The notes: generated from the sequence alone by a model not told the origin. A stretch of 62,316 bases of DNA from Oscillospiraceae bacterium (GCA_015067675.1 SVMB01000010.1:1-62316); one strand, 5' to 3'. Shown: positions 42,886-52,102, counted from the stretch's first letter. A program made the numbers and translations.

Positions 42886-44307
42886 TTATTCAGCCAGCAG
42901 TGTCTCCAGCAGTTCCTGCATCACGCCGGGATTGCCGCGGCCTTTTGTTGCCCGCATGGCCTGACCGACCAGGGACTGCACGGCTTTTTTCTTGCCCGCA
43001 CGGTAGTCGGCCACGATGCGGGGATTGTCCTCGATCACCTTCGCCATCATCGGCCGCAGAATTGCGGGATCGGCCAGCTGCCAGAGTTCTTCACGCTCGG
43101 CAACCGCGTCGGGATCGTCGTCGTGCTCCCACAGAAGTCCCAGCAGCTTTTTGGCACCGGTGCTGGAGAGCTTTCCGGCTGCTGTCAGGTCGCTGAGTCT
43201 GCCAAAATGGGCGGGCGCGATGGGAATTACCGGTTCCTCCGCACTCAGACGCTTGAGAACCTCTGCAATCATGAGGTTGGCAGCAGTTTTGGGGGAAGTG
43301 GTGGCTTCTGCAGCGGCTTCAAACCAGTCGGCGGTCTCACGCTGGGCAACGATGAGCTCGGCGTCGTAGGCCGTCAGGCCGAAGTCACGGATGTAGCGTG
43401 CCTTTCGCTCATCCGGCAGCGTCGGAATGGAGGCGCGCAGCTCGTCAATCTTCGCGTCGTCCAGTACAATGGGCTGCAGATCGGGATCGGGGAAGTAGCG
43501 GTAGTCGTCGGCGTTTTCCTTGGTGCGCATGGAGAAGGTTTTGCCTGTCGCCTGATCAAATCGCCGGGTCTCCTGAATGATTTCCTCACCGGCTTCAATG
43601 GCTGCAACCTGTCGGGCGTATTCGTACTCAATTGCACGGGAGATGGACTGGAAGGAGTTGAGATTTTTCATTTCCGTCCGGGTACCGAAGGGCGTGCCGG
43701 GCTTGTGAACGGAGAGATTGACGTCGCAGCGCAGGGAACCCTGCTCCATGCGGCAGTCGGAAACACCGGCGTAGAGCATGATGGCCCGCAGTTTGCGCAC
43801 ATAGGCCACCGCTTCTTCGGCAGAGCGGATGTCTGGCTCGGAGACGATCTCGATGAGCGGTACGCCGCAGCGGTTGTAGTCGCAGTAGGTGCGGCCGTCG
43901 TCGGAGTGGATGAGTTTACCGGCGTCCTCTTCGATGTGAATGCGGGTGATGCCGATGCGCTTTTCCGTTTCGCCGAGGGTGATATCCAGCCAACCATGCT
44001 CGCACAGCGGCAGATCAAACTGGGAGATCTGGTAGGCTTTGGGAAGATCGGGGTAGAAGTAGTTTTTGCGGTCCTGCTTGGAATAGCGCGCGATTTGGCA
44101 GTTCGCGGCAAGACCTGCCTTCACCGCATAGCGCACAACCTGCCGGTTGAGCACCGGAAGCGTGCCGGGGAATCCCATGCAGACCGGGCAGCACTGGGTG
44201 TTGGGCTCCGCGCCGAAGGCGGTAGAGCAGGAGCAGAAGATCTTGGTACGGGTGGACAGCTCCACATGAACTTCCAGACCCACGACCATTTCATAATTTG
44301 CGGACAT
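42886..44307 (-). CDS. gatB: Asp/Glu-tRNA amidotransferase subunit B
   Basis: A 473-aa kinase/tRNA-binding subunit of GatCAB, which activates the side chain of misacylated Asp-tRNA(Asn) or Glu-tRNA(Gln) and uses ammonia channelled from GatA. EMVVGLEVHVEL and FCSCSTAFGAEPNTQCCPVC (zinc cysteines) are diagnostic, with QYDLP-type (here QISQFDLP) and the C-terminal YqeY-like tail domain. It starts directly after gatA (one base between). Confidence 0.96.
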   Translation of the reverse strand: MSANYEMVVGLEVHVELSTRTKIFCSCSTAFGAEPNTQCCPVCMGFPGTLPVLNRQVVRYAVKAGLAANCQIARYSKQDRKNYFYPDLPKAYQISQFDLPLCEHGWLDITLGETEKRIGITRIHIEEDAGKLIHSDDGRTYCDYNRCGVPLIEIVSEPDIRSAEEAVAYVRKLRAIMLYAGVSDCRMEQGSLRCDVNLSVHKPGTPFGTRTEMKNLNSFQSISRAIEYEYARQVAAIEAGEEIIQETRRFDQATGKTFSMRTKENADDYRYFPDPDLQPIVLDDAKIDELRASIPTLPDERKARYIRDFGLTAYDAELIVAQRETADWFEAAAEATTSPKTAANLMIAEVLKRLSAEEPVIPIAPAHFGRLSDLTAAGKLSSTGAKKLLGLLWEHDDDPDAVAEREELWQLADPAILRPMMAKVIEDNPRIVADYRAGKKKAVQSLVGQAMRATKGRGNPGVMQELLETLLAE

Positions 44308-44308
44308 C

Positions 44309-45754
44309 TCACATCGCTCCTTTCAGTGCTCTTTCAAGATGGGCGGCGGCGGTGAGGATCACGCCCTCGGAGAAGGCGGGGCCGATGAGCTGGGCGCCTA
44401 TTGGCAGCCCGTCGGCATCGGCACCCACGGGAAGGGACAGCGCCGGAAGTCCTGCGATGTTGACAGGCACGGTGTAGACGTCGCCCATGTACATCTCAAG
44501 CGGATTCTCGGACTTTTCACCGAGCTTGTAGGCAGTAGTGGGAGCGACGGGAGAGAGGATCAGGTCGCAGGACTCAAAGGCCCGATCAAACTCCTGACGG
44601 ATGAGCGTACGCACCTGCTGGGCTTTCTTGTAATAAGCATCGTAGTAACCCGCACTCAGGGCAAATGTACCCAGCAGAATCCGTCGCTGCACCTCCGGGC
44701 CGAAGCCCTCGCTGCGGCTGTTGATGATGAGGCTTTCGGGGTCGGATGCATCGGCAGCACGGAAGCCGTACTTGACGCCGTCGAAGCGGGAAAGGTTAGA
44801 GGACGCTTCCGCGCTGGAGATGACATAGTAGGCAGGCAGCGCATGGGTCAGGGAGGGCAGGCTCAGCTCGACGATCTCCGCACCCAGCGACTCGCAGACC
44901 TTCGCCGTCTGCATCACTGCATCCCGTACCACCGGCTGCAGGCCCTCGCCGAAGTATTCTCTGGGCAGGCCGATGCGCCGTCCGCGCAGTCCGGCGGTAT
45001 AGCTGGCGGGGGAACCTACATAGCCGTCCTTCACGGAGGTGGAATCCAGGGGATCGTGTCCCATGATGACCGGCAGCAGCAGCGAAATGTCCTCCACGCT
45101 GCGGCCCAGAGGGCCGATCTGGTCAAGCGAGGATGCAAACGCAATCAGTCCGTAACGGGAGACGGTACCGTAGGTGGGCTTCATGCCCACAACGCCGCAG
45201 AAGGCGGCGGGCTGGCGGATGGATCCGCCGGTGTCGGACCCCAGGGCGATGGGAGCAAGTCCAGCCGCGACGGCAGCCGCCGAACCGCCGGAGCTGCCGC
45301 CGGGTACACGGTCGGGGCAGACAGGGTTGCGGGTGATCTGAAAGGCAGAGTTTTCGGTGGTGGAGCCCATGGCAAACTCGTCCATGTTGAGCTTGCCAAG
45401 CATCACAAGACCGGCCTCATGCAGCTTTGTCATGACGGTGGCATCGTAGGGCGGGACGAAGTTTTCCAGCATCCGGGAGGCGCAGGTGGTGCGCACGCCG
45501 CGGGTGCAGATGTTATCCTTGATGCCGATGGGAATACCGGCAAGTGTGCCTGGTTCCTCTCCGCGGACACGGGCAGCATCAATGGCTCTGGCCTGCTCTA
45601 TGGCAGCGTCTGCCGTGACGGTGAGATAGGCGCCGATGGCGGTGTCACGAGCATCAATTTCGGCGAGATATGCCCGGGTGAGCTCTTCGCTGCTTATATC
45701 CCGGGAGGAAAGCGCAGAAGCCTGCGCGGATACGGTCATATCGGTCAGTTTCAT
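44309..45754 (-). CDS. gatA: Asp/Glu-tRNA amidotransferase subunit A (glutaminase)
   Basis: A 481-aa amidase-signature protein that releases ammonia from glutamine. The Ser-cisSer-Lys triad is visible: IKDNI (Lys), GGSSGGSAAAVA and GSDTGGSIRQPA (nucleophile Ser). GVVGMKPTYG follows. The GGAGG ribosome site overlaps the end of the upstream aspS-gatC fusion, so expression is coupled. Standard length. Confidence 0.96.
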   Translation of the reverse strand: MKLTDMTVSAQASALSSRDISSEELTRAYLAEIDARDTAIGAYLTVTADAAIEQARAIDAARVRGEEPGTLAGIPIGIKDNICTRGVRTTCASRMLENFVPPYDATVMTKLHEAGLVMLGKLNMDEFAMGSTTENSAFQITRNPVCPDRVPGGSSGGSAAAVAAGLAPIALGSDTGGSIRQPAAFCGVVGMKPTYGTVSRYGLIAFASSLDQIGPLGRSVEDISLLLPVIMGHDPLDSTSVKDGYVGSPASYTAGLRGRRIGLPREYFGEGLQPVVRDAVMQTAKVCESLGAEIVELSLPSLTHALPAYYVISSAEASSNLSRFDGVKYGFRAADASDPESLIINSRSEGFGPEVQRRILLGTFALSAGYYDAYYKKAQQVRTLIRQEFDRAFESCDLILSPVAPTTAYKLGEKSENPLEMYMGDVYTVPVNIAGLPALSLPVGADADGLPIGAQLIGPAFSEGVILTAAAHLERALKGAM

Positions 45755-45766
45755 GTCATTTCCTCC

Positions 45767-47857
45767 CTATTCCACAACTCTGGGAACCACAAAACCGCCG
45801 GATTCGGCTGCGGGCGCGTTTGCCAGCAGCTCCTCACGGGACATGGAGGGCGCTGCCTCGTCCTCGCGGAAGCGGTTGACCATGGATGCGGCGTGGGCGG
45901 TGGGGGTGATATCAGTGGTGTCCACGGCGGAGAGCTGTTCGGCGAACGCCACCATGTCGGTGAGCTCACGGGTCAGCGCATCGCGCCGTACGGGATCCAC
46001 GCGCAGCCGGGCAAGTTTTGCAATATGATCGATGTTCACGTTGACCTCCGTTTTACGCTTTTGCGGAAGCGTATCCTGTAGTGGTGTATTGAAATCCTGC
46101 TTGAAAGCCAGTCCGAGCACCTCGAGCTGATCGTCGGGAACTGCGTCGGGGGCGGCAGTGAGCGGGCAGGAAGCATCCTTGATCTTGGGAAATGCGATGA
46201 CATCCCGCAGGGAATCAGCACCCGTCAGCAGCATCACAAACCGGTCGAGTCCCAGAGCAAAGCCGCCGTGCGGCGGTGTGCCGTACCGCAGAGCATCCAC
46301 AAAGAAACCGAAACGTTCCCGGATGGTCTGCCGGTCGAGTCCCAGCGCCTCAAACATACGTGCCTGCACGTCCTGACGGTGGATGCGGATGGAGCCACCG
46401 CCCAGTTCCACGCCGTTGAGCACGATATCGTAGGCCTGAGCCCGTACCCGGCCGGGATCGGAGAGGAGATAGGGCAGGTCTTCCTCATACGGCATCGTGA
46501 AGGGATGATGCATAGCCGTCCAGCGGTCTTCCTCGGCGCTGTATTCAAACTCAGGGAAGTCGGTGACGAAGGTAAAGGCGTAGGCTTCGCGGGTGCGCAG
46601 CCCCAGGATGTCGGCAATGTCCAGCCGCAGGCCGCCCAGTGTTCGGCGCACGGTGGCAAGTGTGTCGGCGCAGAAGATTACGAAATCGCCGGGATGGGTA
46701 TCACAGGCGGCGAGAATGCTGCGAATCTCGGTATCCGTCAGGTATTTGGTCAGGATCGAGTAGAGTTCACCGTCGGGACGAACGGCGATCCAGGCCATGC
46801 CCCGGGCGCCGTAATGCAGGGCTTTGGCTGTCAGATCTTCAATCGCGCTGCGGGAGAAATGGCCGCCGCCGGGAATGCTGATGGCGCGGATGACGCCGCC
46901 GCGGGAGAGCACCGACTGAAAGACTGAGAATGTGGTATCACGCAGAAGATCTGTCAGATCCACAATCGGCAGGCCGAAGCGCAGATCGGGCTTATCGGAG
47001 CCATAGACATCCATCGCTGTCTGCCAGGTCATGCGCTGAAAGGGAGCAGTCAGCTCGATGCCTTTCAGTTCACGCATGATGGCTTTGCACAGCCCTTCAA
47101 TGGCGGAGATCACGTCCTCCTGTTCCACAAAGCTCATTTCCACGTCGATCTGTGTAAACTCCGGCTGGCGGTCGGCACGCAGATCCTCGTCGCGGAAGCA
47201 CCGGGCAATCTGGTAGTAACGATCCATACCGCCGATCATCAGAAGCTGCTTGAAAAGCTGCGGCGACTGGGGCAGGGCGTAGAAGCTGCCTTTGTGGACG
47301 CGGCTGGGAACGAGATAGTCACGGGCTCCTTCCGGTGTGGAGCGGGTCAGCATGGGTGTTTCAACCTCGATGCAGCCGAGCTCTTCCAGATACCGCCGGG
47401 CGGCGGAGCAGAGTCTGGCGCGCATACGCATGTTACTGCTGAGACGCTGGGTGCGCAGGTCAAGATAGCGGTATTTGAGCCGCAGTTCCTCACGGACGCG
47501 GACCCCGTCATCCATGGCATAGGGCAGCGGTGCGCTGGCGGACAGAAGCTCGATGGCATCTGCCATCAGTTCGACTTCGCCGGTGGCGATGGCGGGATTG
47601 TACGTGTCAGCACTGCGCTCACGCAGGATGCCGGTGATACTGACCACGTCCTCATTGTGCAAATGCGAGGCGATGGTGAATGACGCCTCACCGAGGGTGT
47701 CCAGACTGCATACGCATTGCAGGGTACCCTCCCGGTCCCGCAGGTCAACAAAGACCACGCCGCCCATGTCGCGGCAGGTGGAGACCCAGCCGCAGGCGGT
47801 GAGACGCTGACCGACGTGTGCGCGGCGGAAATCGCCGCAGTAGCCGCTTCGTTTCAT
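45767..47857 (-). CDS. Aspartyl-tRNA synthetase fused to GatC
   Basis: A 696-aa fusion in one uninterrupted frame. Residues 1 to about 590 are a bacterial-type AspRS: OB-fold anticodon domain, class II motif 1 (ETPMLTRSTPEGARDYLVPSR), motif 2 (FRDEDLRADRQPEFTQID) and motif 3 (GGFALGLDRFVMLLTG). After a short linker, residues 607-696 are a complete GatC (NIDHIAKLARLRV ... EDEAAPSMSREELLANAP ... FVVPRVV). Residue 31 is Met (RDMGG) where discriminating and non-discriminating bacterial AspRS usually have Leu or His. ATG 47857 has GGAAGG upstream. The operon is led by an Asn T-box and followed by gatA and gatB. Confidence 0.93.
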   Translation of the reverse strand: MKRSGYCGDFRRAHVGQRLTACGWVSTCRDMGGVVFVDLRDREGTLQCVCSLDTLGEASFTIASHLHNEDVVSITGILRERSADTYNPAIATGEVELMADAIELLSASAPLPYAMDDGVRVREELRLKYRYLDLRTQRLSSNMRMRARLCSAARRYLEELGCIEVETPMLTRSTPEGARDYLVPSRVHKGSFYALPQSPQLFKQLLMIGGMDRYYQIARCFRDEDLRADRQPEFTQIDVEMSFVEQEDVISAIEGLCKAIMRELKGIELTAPFQRMTWQTAMDVYGSDKPDLRFGLPIVDLTDLLRDTTFSVFQSVLSRGGVIRAISIPGGGHFSRSAIEDLTAKALHYGARGMAWIAVRPDGELYSILTKYLTDTEIRSILAACDTHPGDFVIFCADTLATVRRTLGGLRLDIADILGLRTREAYAFTFVTDFPEFEYSAEEDRWTAMHHPFTMPYEEDLPYLLSDPGRVRAQAYDIVLNGVELGGGSIRIHRQDVQARMFEALGLDRQTIRERFGFFVDALRYGTPPHGGFALGLDRFVMLLTGADSLRDVIAFPKIKDASCPLTAAPDAVPDDQLEVLGLAFKQDFNTPLQDTLPQKRKTEVNVNIDHIAKLARLRVDPVRRDALTRELTDMVAFAEQLSAVDTTDITPTAHAASMVNRFREDEAAPSMSREELLANAPAAESGGFVVPRVVE
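46037..46049 (-). promoter_or_regulatory. Internal ribosome site and GTG at the gatC boundary
   Basis: Within the fusion, GGAGGT (46049-46044) lies four bases before an in-frame GTG (46039-46037, residue 607), exactly where free GatC would begin. It is either a relic of a separate gatC or an active start producing free GatC. Confidence 0.5.
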
Positions 47858-47905
47858 AATGATCCTTCCGGGGAACAGCCTCCCCAATTCAGAGCGAAGG
47901 AACGA

Positions 47906-48202
47906 TGAAAAAGGCTTTTCGTCCCTTCGATACAAAGGACGAAAAGCCTTGAAAAAGCACTTTCCGTGGTGCCACCTTTATGAACCGCCTGCGCGATCCT
48001 CTCTGTGCGATGCTATCACATCACTCGGCTGTAACGTGCCGGCACGTCCGCGCCTACTGGTGAAAAATTCACGTTTGGGCGGCAGCTCCGGGATGTTCTT
48101 CGGCAAAACCATGTCCGCCGGGCTCTCAGCCTGTGACCCGGCTCTCTGGAGGGACATATTTGTCCTGCTTACTCTTCCCATCAATGCTTTTTGCTTGCTA
48201 TG
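47906..48202 (-). ncRNA. T-box riboswitch, tRNA-Asn (specifier AAC)
   Basis: On the minus strand: Stem I specifier loop AGAGTAA / CGAAGAACA, closed by GGGA/TCCC and GCAGGAC/GTTTTGC, puts AAC (48097-48095) in the same register as AUC in the ileS leader. The distal loop has AGAGAGCC ... GGCTGAGAGCC. The T-box core AAAGGTGGCACCACGG (47979-47964) exposes UGGC, matching a GCCA end as in tRNA-Asn (G73). A 14-bp terminator (47911-47950) with a T-run competes. It therefore senses uncharged tRNA-Asn, not tRNA-Asp. Confidence 0.93.
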
Positions 48203-48208
48203 GCCTAT

Positions 48209-48236
48209 ATTATACACGCTGTTTCGGATTTTGCAA
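48209..48236 (-). promoter_or_regulatory. Promoter of the Asn T-box / aspS-gatC operon
   Basis: On the minus strand, TTGCAA (48236-48231), a 16-base spacer and TATAAT (48214-48209). The stretch 48237-48344 shows no gene or clear terminator. Confidence 0.75.
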
Positions 48237-48344
48237 GAGGAAAAATGCAGAAAGATGGGATTTGCGGCGATTTTCTTACAGCCTGCACAAGAAAGCGGCA
48301 CAGGCAGAGGAACGAATATGTGCAAAAACCGGAACGAAAGCAGC

Positions 48345-48860
48345 TTACAGCTCCACGTCCACGCCGTATTCCCGGTCGATGAGCAGCGGCTCGACGCCAT
48401 ATTCCCGGCAGCGGTGCAGGACTTCACGGTTATCCTCCAGCAGGGATTCGACCGTGCAGTCGGAGTCGTCCATGCGTGCTTCCACGTCGGAGGCATGCGC
48501 CATGATGTCGGCGTAATGGGTGCGGATATAGTCCTCCGTCATCGCAAGACAGATATGCCGGATATGGGGAAGATACGCCTCATCAAAGGATTTCTGCCAG
48601 TCCATGGGGATGTAACAGCCCTCAACGATCAGATTCTGCCGGTTTTCAATGGCAGTCTTGACCATTTCCGCCACAATCGGCCAGAGATACGCTGTCAGCG
48701 CGTCATCGCTGCTCATGGGGGTGAGCGAGGTGTGCCCGCTGCGGATGAGCCCCATCTTTAGATGGTCGATGGAAAGGTAGGGATAGTGATATTTTTCAAG
48801 CAGCTTCTGTGCAAGCACAGTTTTGCCCGCGTGGGAAGCACCCTGAATCAGTACAATCAT
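48345..48860 (-). CDS. Small P-loop kinase-like protein
   Basis: A 171-aa P-loop protein: Walker A QGASHAGKTVLAQ, then SIDHLKMGLIRSG and NLIVEGCYIP (Walker-B-like strand). It resembles small zeta-toxin/shikimate-kinase-like kinases. Substrate unknown. It lies 16 bases after rqcH and is probably cotranscribed with it. It shares the fold, but little else, with the protein at 34015. Confidence 0.75.
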   Translation of the reverse strand: MIVLIQGASHAGKTVLAQKLLEKYHYPYLSIDHLKMGLIRSGHTSLTPMSSDDALTAYLWPIVAEMVKTAIENRQNLIVEGCYIPMDWQKSFDEAYLPHIRHICLAMTEDYIRTHYADIMAHASDVEARMDDSDCTVESLLEDNREVLHRCREYGVEPLLIDREYGVDVEL

Positions 48861-48876
48861 GGAGGCCTCCTTTCAC

Positions 48877-50652
48877 TCAGACCTGACTCTGCGGCTTGGC
48901 AGGGGTGACGTAGGCTGTGTAGTAATTGGTGTAGAGAACCATGCCGGTTTTGCCGTCAGGCTGCTTCTTGACGTAGCGTGCCTGGCAGTAATCCACCGGG
49001 ACATTGTCCGATGCGGAGGCGGAAGAGTAAAACGCCGCCAGTGCACAGGCTTCGGTGAGACTGCGGTCGTCGGGCTCCCGACCCTCGCAGACGAGGATGA
49101 CGTGGGAGCCGTGGATCTTCTGGGCATGGCACCAGATGTCCGAACGGGAAGCGGTTTTCAGGCTGAGCTGCTCATTCTGACGATTGTTGCGGCCCACGAG
49201 GATGGTCATACCGGCGGAACTGGTAAATTCCAGCGGCGGCAGCGGCTTGTCCTTTTGCTTTTTGGTGCTGCCGGTGGCCCATTTCTGGGAGGCATAGCCG
49301 TTCTGCCACAACTCCGTGCGGATCTCGGCAAGCTCCGCGGTGGACTCGCAGCGGGTCAGCTCTTCCAGTACGCTTTCCAGATACGCAAGCTCCTGTTCGC
49401 CGTCGGCGATCATCTTCGTCAGCATCTCTTCGGCATGCTTGAGACGGGTGTACTGCTTGTAGTGCCGCTGGGCATTCTGCTGGGGCGTCCAGCGAACGTC
49501 CAGGGGAATCTCCACCTCGGGACATTCGGGGTCGGTGAAGTCCTGCACGACGGCGGACTTCATGCCACGGGACAGCTTCCAGATGTTTGCCATGATCAGA
49601 TCGCCCAGACGCTTTTCCGCTTCACGGTCGGCGGCGGTGCTGAGCTCCTGCCGCTGCACGGCAAGCTTTTTGGCAAGCTTGGAATGGGCGCTGGACACTA
49701 CCTTGCGTACGCCCTGGGTCTTTTGCTGCATATGCTGCGCGGCTTCTTTGGCTGCGTAGAAGTCATCTAGAAGCCCGGAGAAGCTCTCGGCGGTAGTGTT
49801 GGCACGGGCTGTGCCGAACTGCAGAAGCGGCATGAAGCTGTAGTCCACGCACACCTGCTGCTCACGGCCCGAGGCATCCCGGCGGGTTTCTGTGAGCATG
49901 GTGGGTTTGAAGCGGCCTTCCAGTACGTCCTCGCGCAGCTTTATAATCCGCGCTGCCAGGTCATCCCGGTCGAGCTCGGACATGCTCACGTTTGTAAAGC
50001 CGCAGACACGCCAGACAAGCTCCCGGCAGATCACCGGCGAGAGCCAGGCAAAGTGCGCCAGCAGATACTTGTCGGCGGCCATATTGCCGTCGGCGGCAGC
50101 AAGACAGGATCGCACCGTCTCTTCGTCGGACGCTTCCAGCGTGAACTTATCCTGCAGCGCGGGCAGGCGATAGAACAGCCCCGGCAGAATCTGACGCACG
50201 GGGGACATATCCGCGTCAACGCGGCGCAGACAGTCCATGATGCGGCCGTCGGAGTCCAGCAGCATCAGGTTTGAGTAACGGCCCATGAGTTCCGCCTGCA
50301 GCACGCGGCGGGAGGCATCGCCCAGTTCATCGGTGCAGGCAAGCTCCAGCGCCACAATGCGGTCGCCTCCGGGCTGTGAAACGCCGGTGATACGGGCGCC
50401 CAGCAAATACTTGCGCAGGAACATACAGAACATGGGCGGCTGGGCGGGATTTTCAAAAGAGGCGCGGGTGAGCTGGATGCGGGGACCGGCGGCACCGGTA
50501 TTGAGCAGCAGCTTGCGGTTGCCCTCGTAGGTACGCAGGGAGAACAGCAGCGTGTCCTGGGTGGGCTGCTGGATCTTATCAATCTTTGCACCCTCCAGGA
50601 TGGGGGTCAGCTCCGCAATCATTGCCCGCAGGCATACGGTATCAAAAGCCAT
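48877..50652 (-). CDS. rqcH: Ribosome quality control protein RqcH (NFACT/Rqc2 family)
   Basis: A 591-aa protein that binds obstructed 50S subunits and recruits tRNA-Ala to add C-terminal alanine tails. The NFACT-N domain contains Asp97-Arg98 (GGDRIVALE), the residues needed for Ala-tailing in B. subtilis. A coiled-coil middle (about 275-430) and the C-terminal NFACT-R domain (ILVGRNNRQNEQLS, DIWCHAQKIHGSHVIL) follow. It is cotranscribed with nif3 and trmK. Confidence 0.94.
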   Translation of the reverse strand: MAFDTVCLRAMIAELTPILEGAKIDKIQQPTQDTLLFSLRTYEGNRKLLLNTGAAGPRIQLTRASFENPAQPPMFCMFLRKYLLGARITGVSQPGGDRIVALELACTDELGDASRRVLQAELMGRYSNLMLLDSDGRIMDCLRRVDADMSPVRQILPGLFYRLPALQDKFTLEASDEETVRSCLAAADGNMAADKYLLAHFAWLSPVICRELVWRVCGFTNVSMSELDRDDLAARIIKLREDVLEGRFKPTMLTETRRDASGREQQVCVDYSFMPLLQFGTARANTTAESFSGLLDDFYAAKEAAQHMQQKTQGVRKVVSSAHSKLAKKLAVQRQELSTAADREAEKRLGDLIMANIWKLSRGMKSAVVQDFTDPECPEVEIPLDVRWTPQQNAQRHYKQYTRLKHAEEMLTKMIADGEQELAYLESVLEELTRCESTAELAEIRTELWQNGYASQKWATGSTKKQKDKPLPPLEFTSSAGMTILVGRNNRQNEQLSLKTASRSDIWCHAQKIHGSHVILVCEGREPDDRSLTEACALAAFYSSASASDNVPVDYCQARYVKKQPDGKTGMVLYTNYYTAYVTPAKPQSQV

Positions 50653-50666
50653 ATCGGTTCATTCCT

Positions 50667-51434
50667 TTACGCAAAACAGGTTACGTCGCCGTGAACGGCG
50701 CTGATAAAGAAGATAAGCTCCGGGAATGCCTGCTGCAGCGATTCACCAAGGGGTTCGATCACTGTGTTCTCGGTGGAAAAGTGACCGGCGTCGATGAGCA
50801 AAAGCCCGGCATGAGCGGCGTAGGAGAACATGCCGTACTTGATATCGGCGGTCACCAGTGCGTCACAGCCTGCGGCCACGGCCTGCTCCCAGTAGTCACC
50901 GCAGGCGCCGCCGCCAACGGCGACCTTTCGGATGTCACCGGTGACGGGGGTATGGCGCAGTCCGGGTGCGTCAAGGCTTACCTTGACATGGCGCAGGAAG
51001 GCATCTCCGTCCATTGCTTCGGGCAGTGTACCCATGCGGCCGATCCCCTCGGCGTCGGGGAGAAGCTCCACATCCTGCAGTCCGAGGGCGGCTGCGAGGC
51101 AATCGTTGACGCCATCAGCGCCGGCGTCGAGATTGGTGTGCATGGAAATGAGGGCGATGTCATTTTTCAGCAGTGCCGTCAGCGCATCGGTCACGAAATG
51201 GCCGGGATTGACTCTGCCCAGCGGACGAAAGATCAGCGGATGATGGGTGATGATGAGCACGCAGCCCATCTGGGCGGCCTCCTGCACAACGGCAGGGGTG
51301 CAGTCAAGCGCCAGCATCACACGGGTGACTTCCGCCGCCGGATCTCCGGCAAGAATGCCGATATTGTCGCCCGGAAGGGCCGAACTTACCGGAAAACGGG
51401 CGTTTATATGGTCAAATACAGCCTGTACAGTCAT
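50667..51434 (-). CDS. Nif3-like dinuclear metal protein
   Basis: A 255-aa protein of the NIF3/YqfO family, toroid-forming with a di-metal site and unknown activity. ALPGDNIGILAGD, LDCTPAVVQEA and THHPLIFRPLGRV (metal-binding His pair) are hallmarks, with DAGHFSTENTVIEPL at the C-terminus. Its start overlaps the trmK stop (ATGA); trmK-nif3 adjacency is conserved in Firmicutes. Confidence 0.94.
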   Translation of the reverse strand: MTVQAVFDHINARFPVSSALPGDNIGILAGDPAAEVTRVMLALDCTPAVVQEAAQMGCVLIITHHPLIFRPLGRVNPGHFVTDALTALLKNDIALISMHTNLDAGADGVNDCLAAALGLQDVELLPDAEGIGRMGTLPEAMDGDAFLRHVKVSLDAPGLRHTPVTGDIRKVAVGGGACGDYWEQAVAAGCDALVTADIKYGMFSYAAHAGLLLIDAGHFSTENTVIEPLGESLQQAFPELIFFISAVHGDVTCFA

Positions 51435-52102
51435 GTGTTTCCCAACCTTTCGTCCAGAGCCGCGATGATGGCGGCGTTTTCTGCCTGATTGTCCTGCTCG
51501 CGGGACAGATAGAGCCTCTGACGGCGCAGATACTCGATGGCTGCCTCGTCATTGGATGCCCACACAGGCGCGGAGGCTGCCGTATACCGGATATCGCAGC
51601 GAACCGGCGCATCGCCGCGCACCACGAGAATCGGATAGAGACGGTGTCCCTCCCTCACGATGCGTTCATCCACCACGCCCAGGCCGTTTTCCATGCACCA
51701 GCGGCGCAGATGGGGAGCCTTGGACGCGGGGTGGAGAATGAGAAGCTTTCCCTGCTTCACCCAGGGCGCGGCGGTCAGAATATCGGCGATGGTTTCACCG
51801 CCCATACCGGCGATGACGATGGTATCGACCTCGTCGGGAGCGATGTTTTTCAGGCCATCCGACAGGCGCACGTCCAGCATGGACGAAGGAACACGGTAGC
51901 GCAGGGCATTGGCGCGGGCGCGCACAATGCAGGGCTGGCTGATGTCGGAAGCAATGGCGCGGACAATTTTACCTTCGCGCAGAAGATGAATGGGCAGATA
52001 GGCATGGTCAGAGCCCACATCGGCAAGCGCTGCCCCTGTGGGTATGTAGTCTGCAATGCAGGCAAGTCTCGGAGAAAGCGTAAACAGCGGACGTTGGGCC
52101 AT
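51431..52102 (-). CDS. trmK: tRNA (adenine-22-N1)-methyltransferase
   Basis: A 223-aa SAM-dependent enzyme forming m1A22. LADVGSDHAYLPIHLL is the SAM-binding motif I, IAGMGGETIADIL is the characteristic TrmK motif, and a C-terminal helical tail follows. It is first of the trmK-nif3-rqcH-kinase run and overlaps nif3 by four bases. Confidence 0.94.
   Translation of the reverse strand: MAQRPLFTLSPRLACIADYIPTGAALADVGSDHAYLPIHLLREGKIVRAIASDISQPCIVRARANALRYRVPSSMLDVRLSDGLKNIAPDEVDTIVIAGMGGETIADILTAAPWVKQGKLLILHPASKAPHLRRWCMENGLGVVDERIVREGHRLYPILVVRGDAPVRCDIRYTAASAPVWASNDEAAIEYLRRQRLYLSREQDNQAENAAIIAALDERLGNT

Noticed and set aside
45767-47857. AspRS-GatC fusion as a frameshift or assembly artefact
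   Set aside because: Frame and domain order are continuous, both domains are complete, and the linker is plausible. An artefact is not suggested, though resequencing would settle it.
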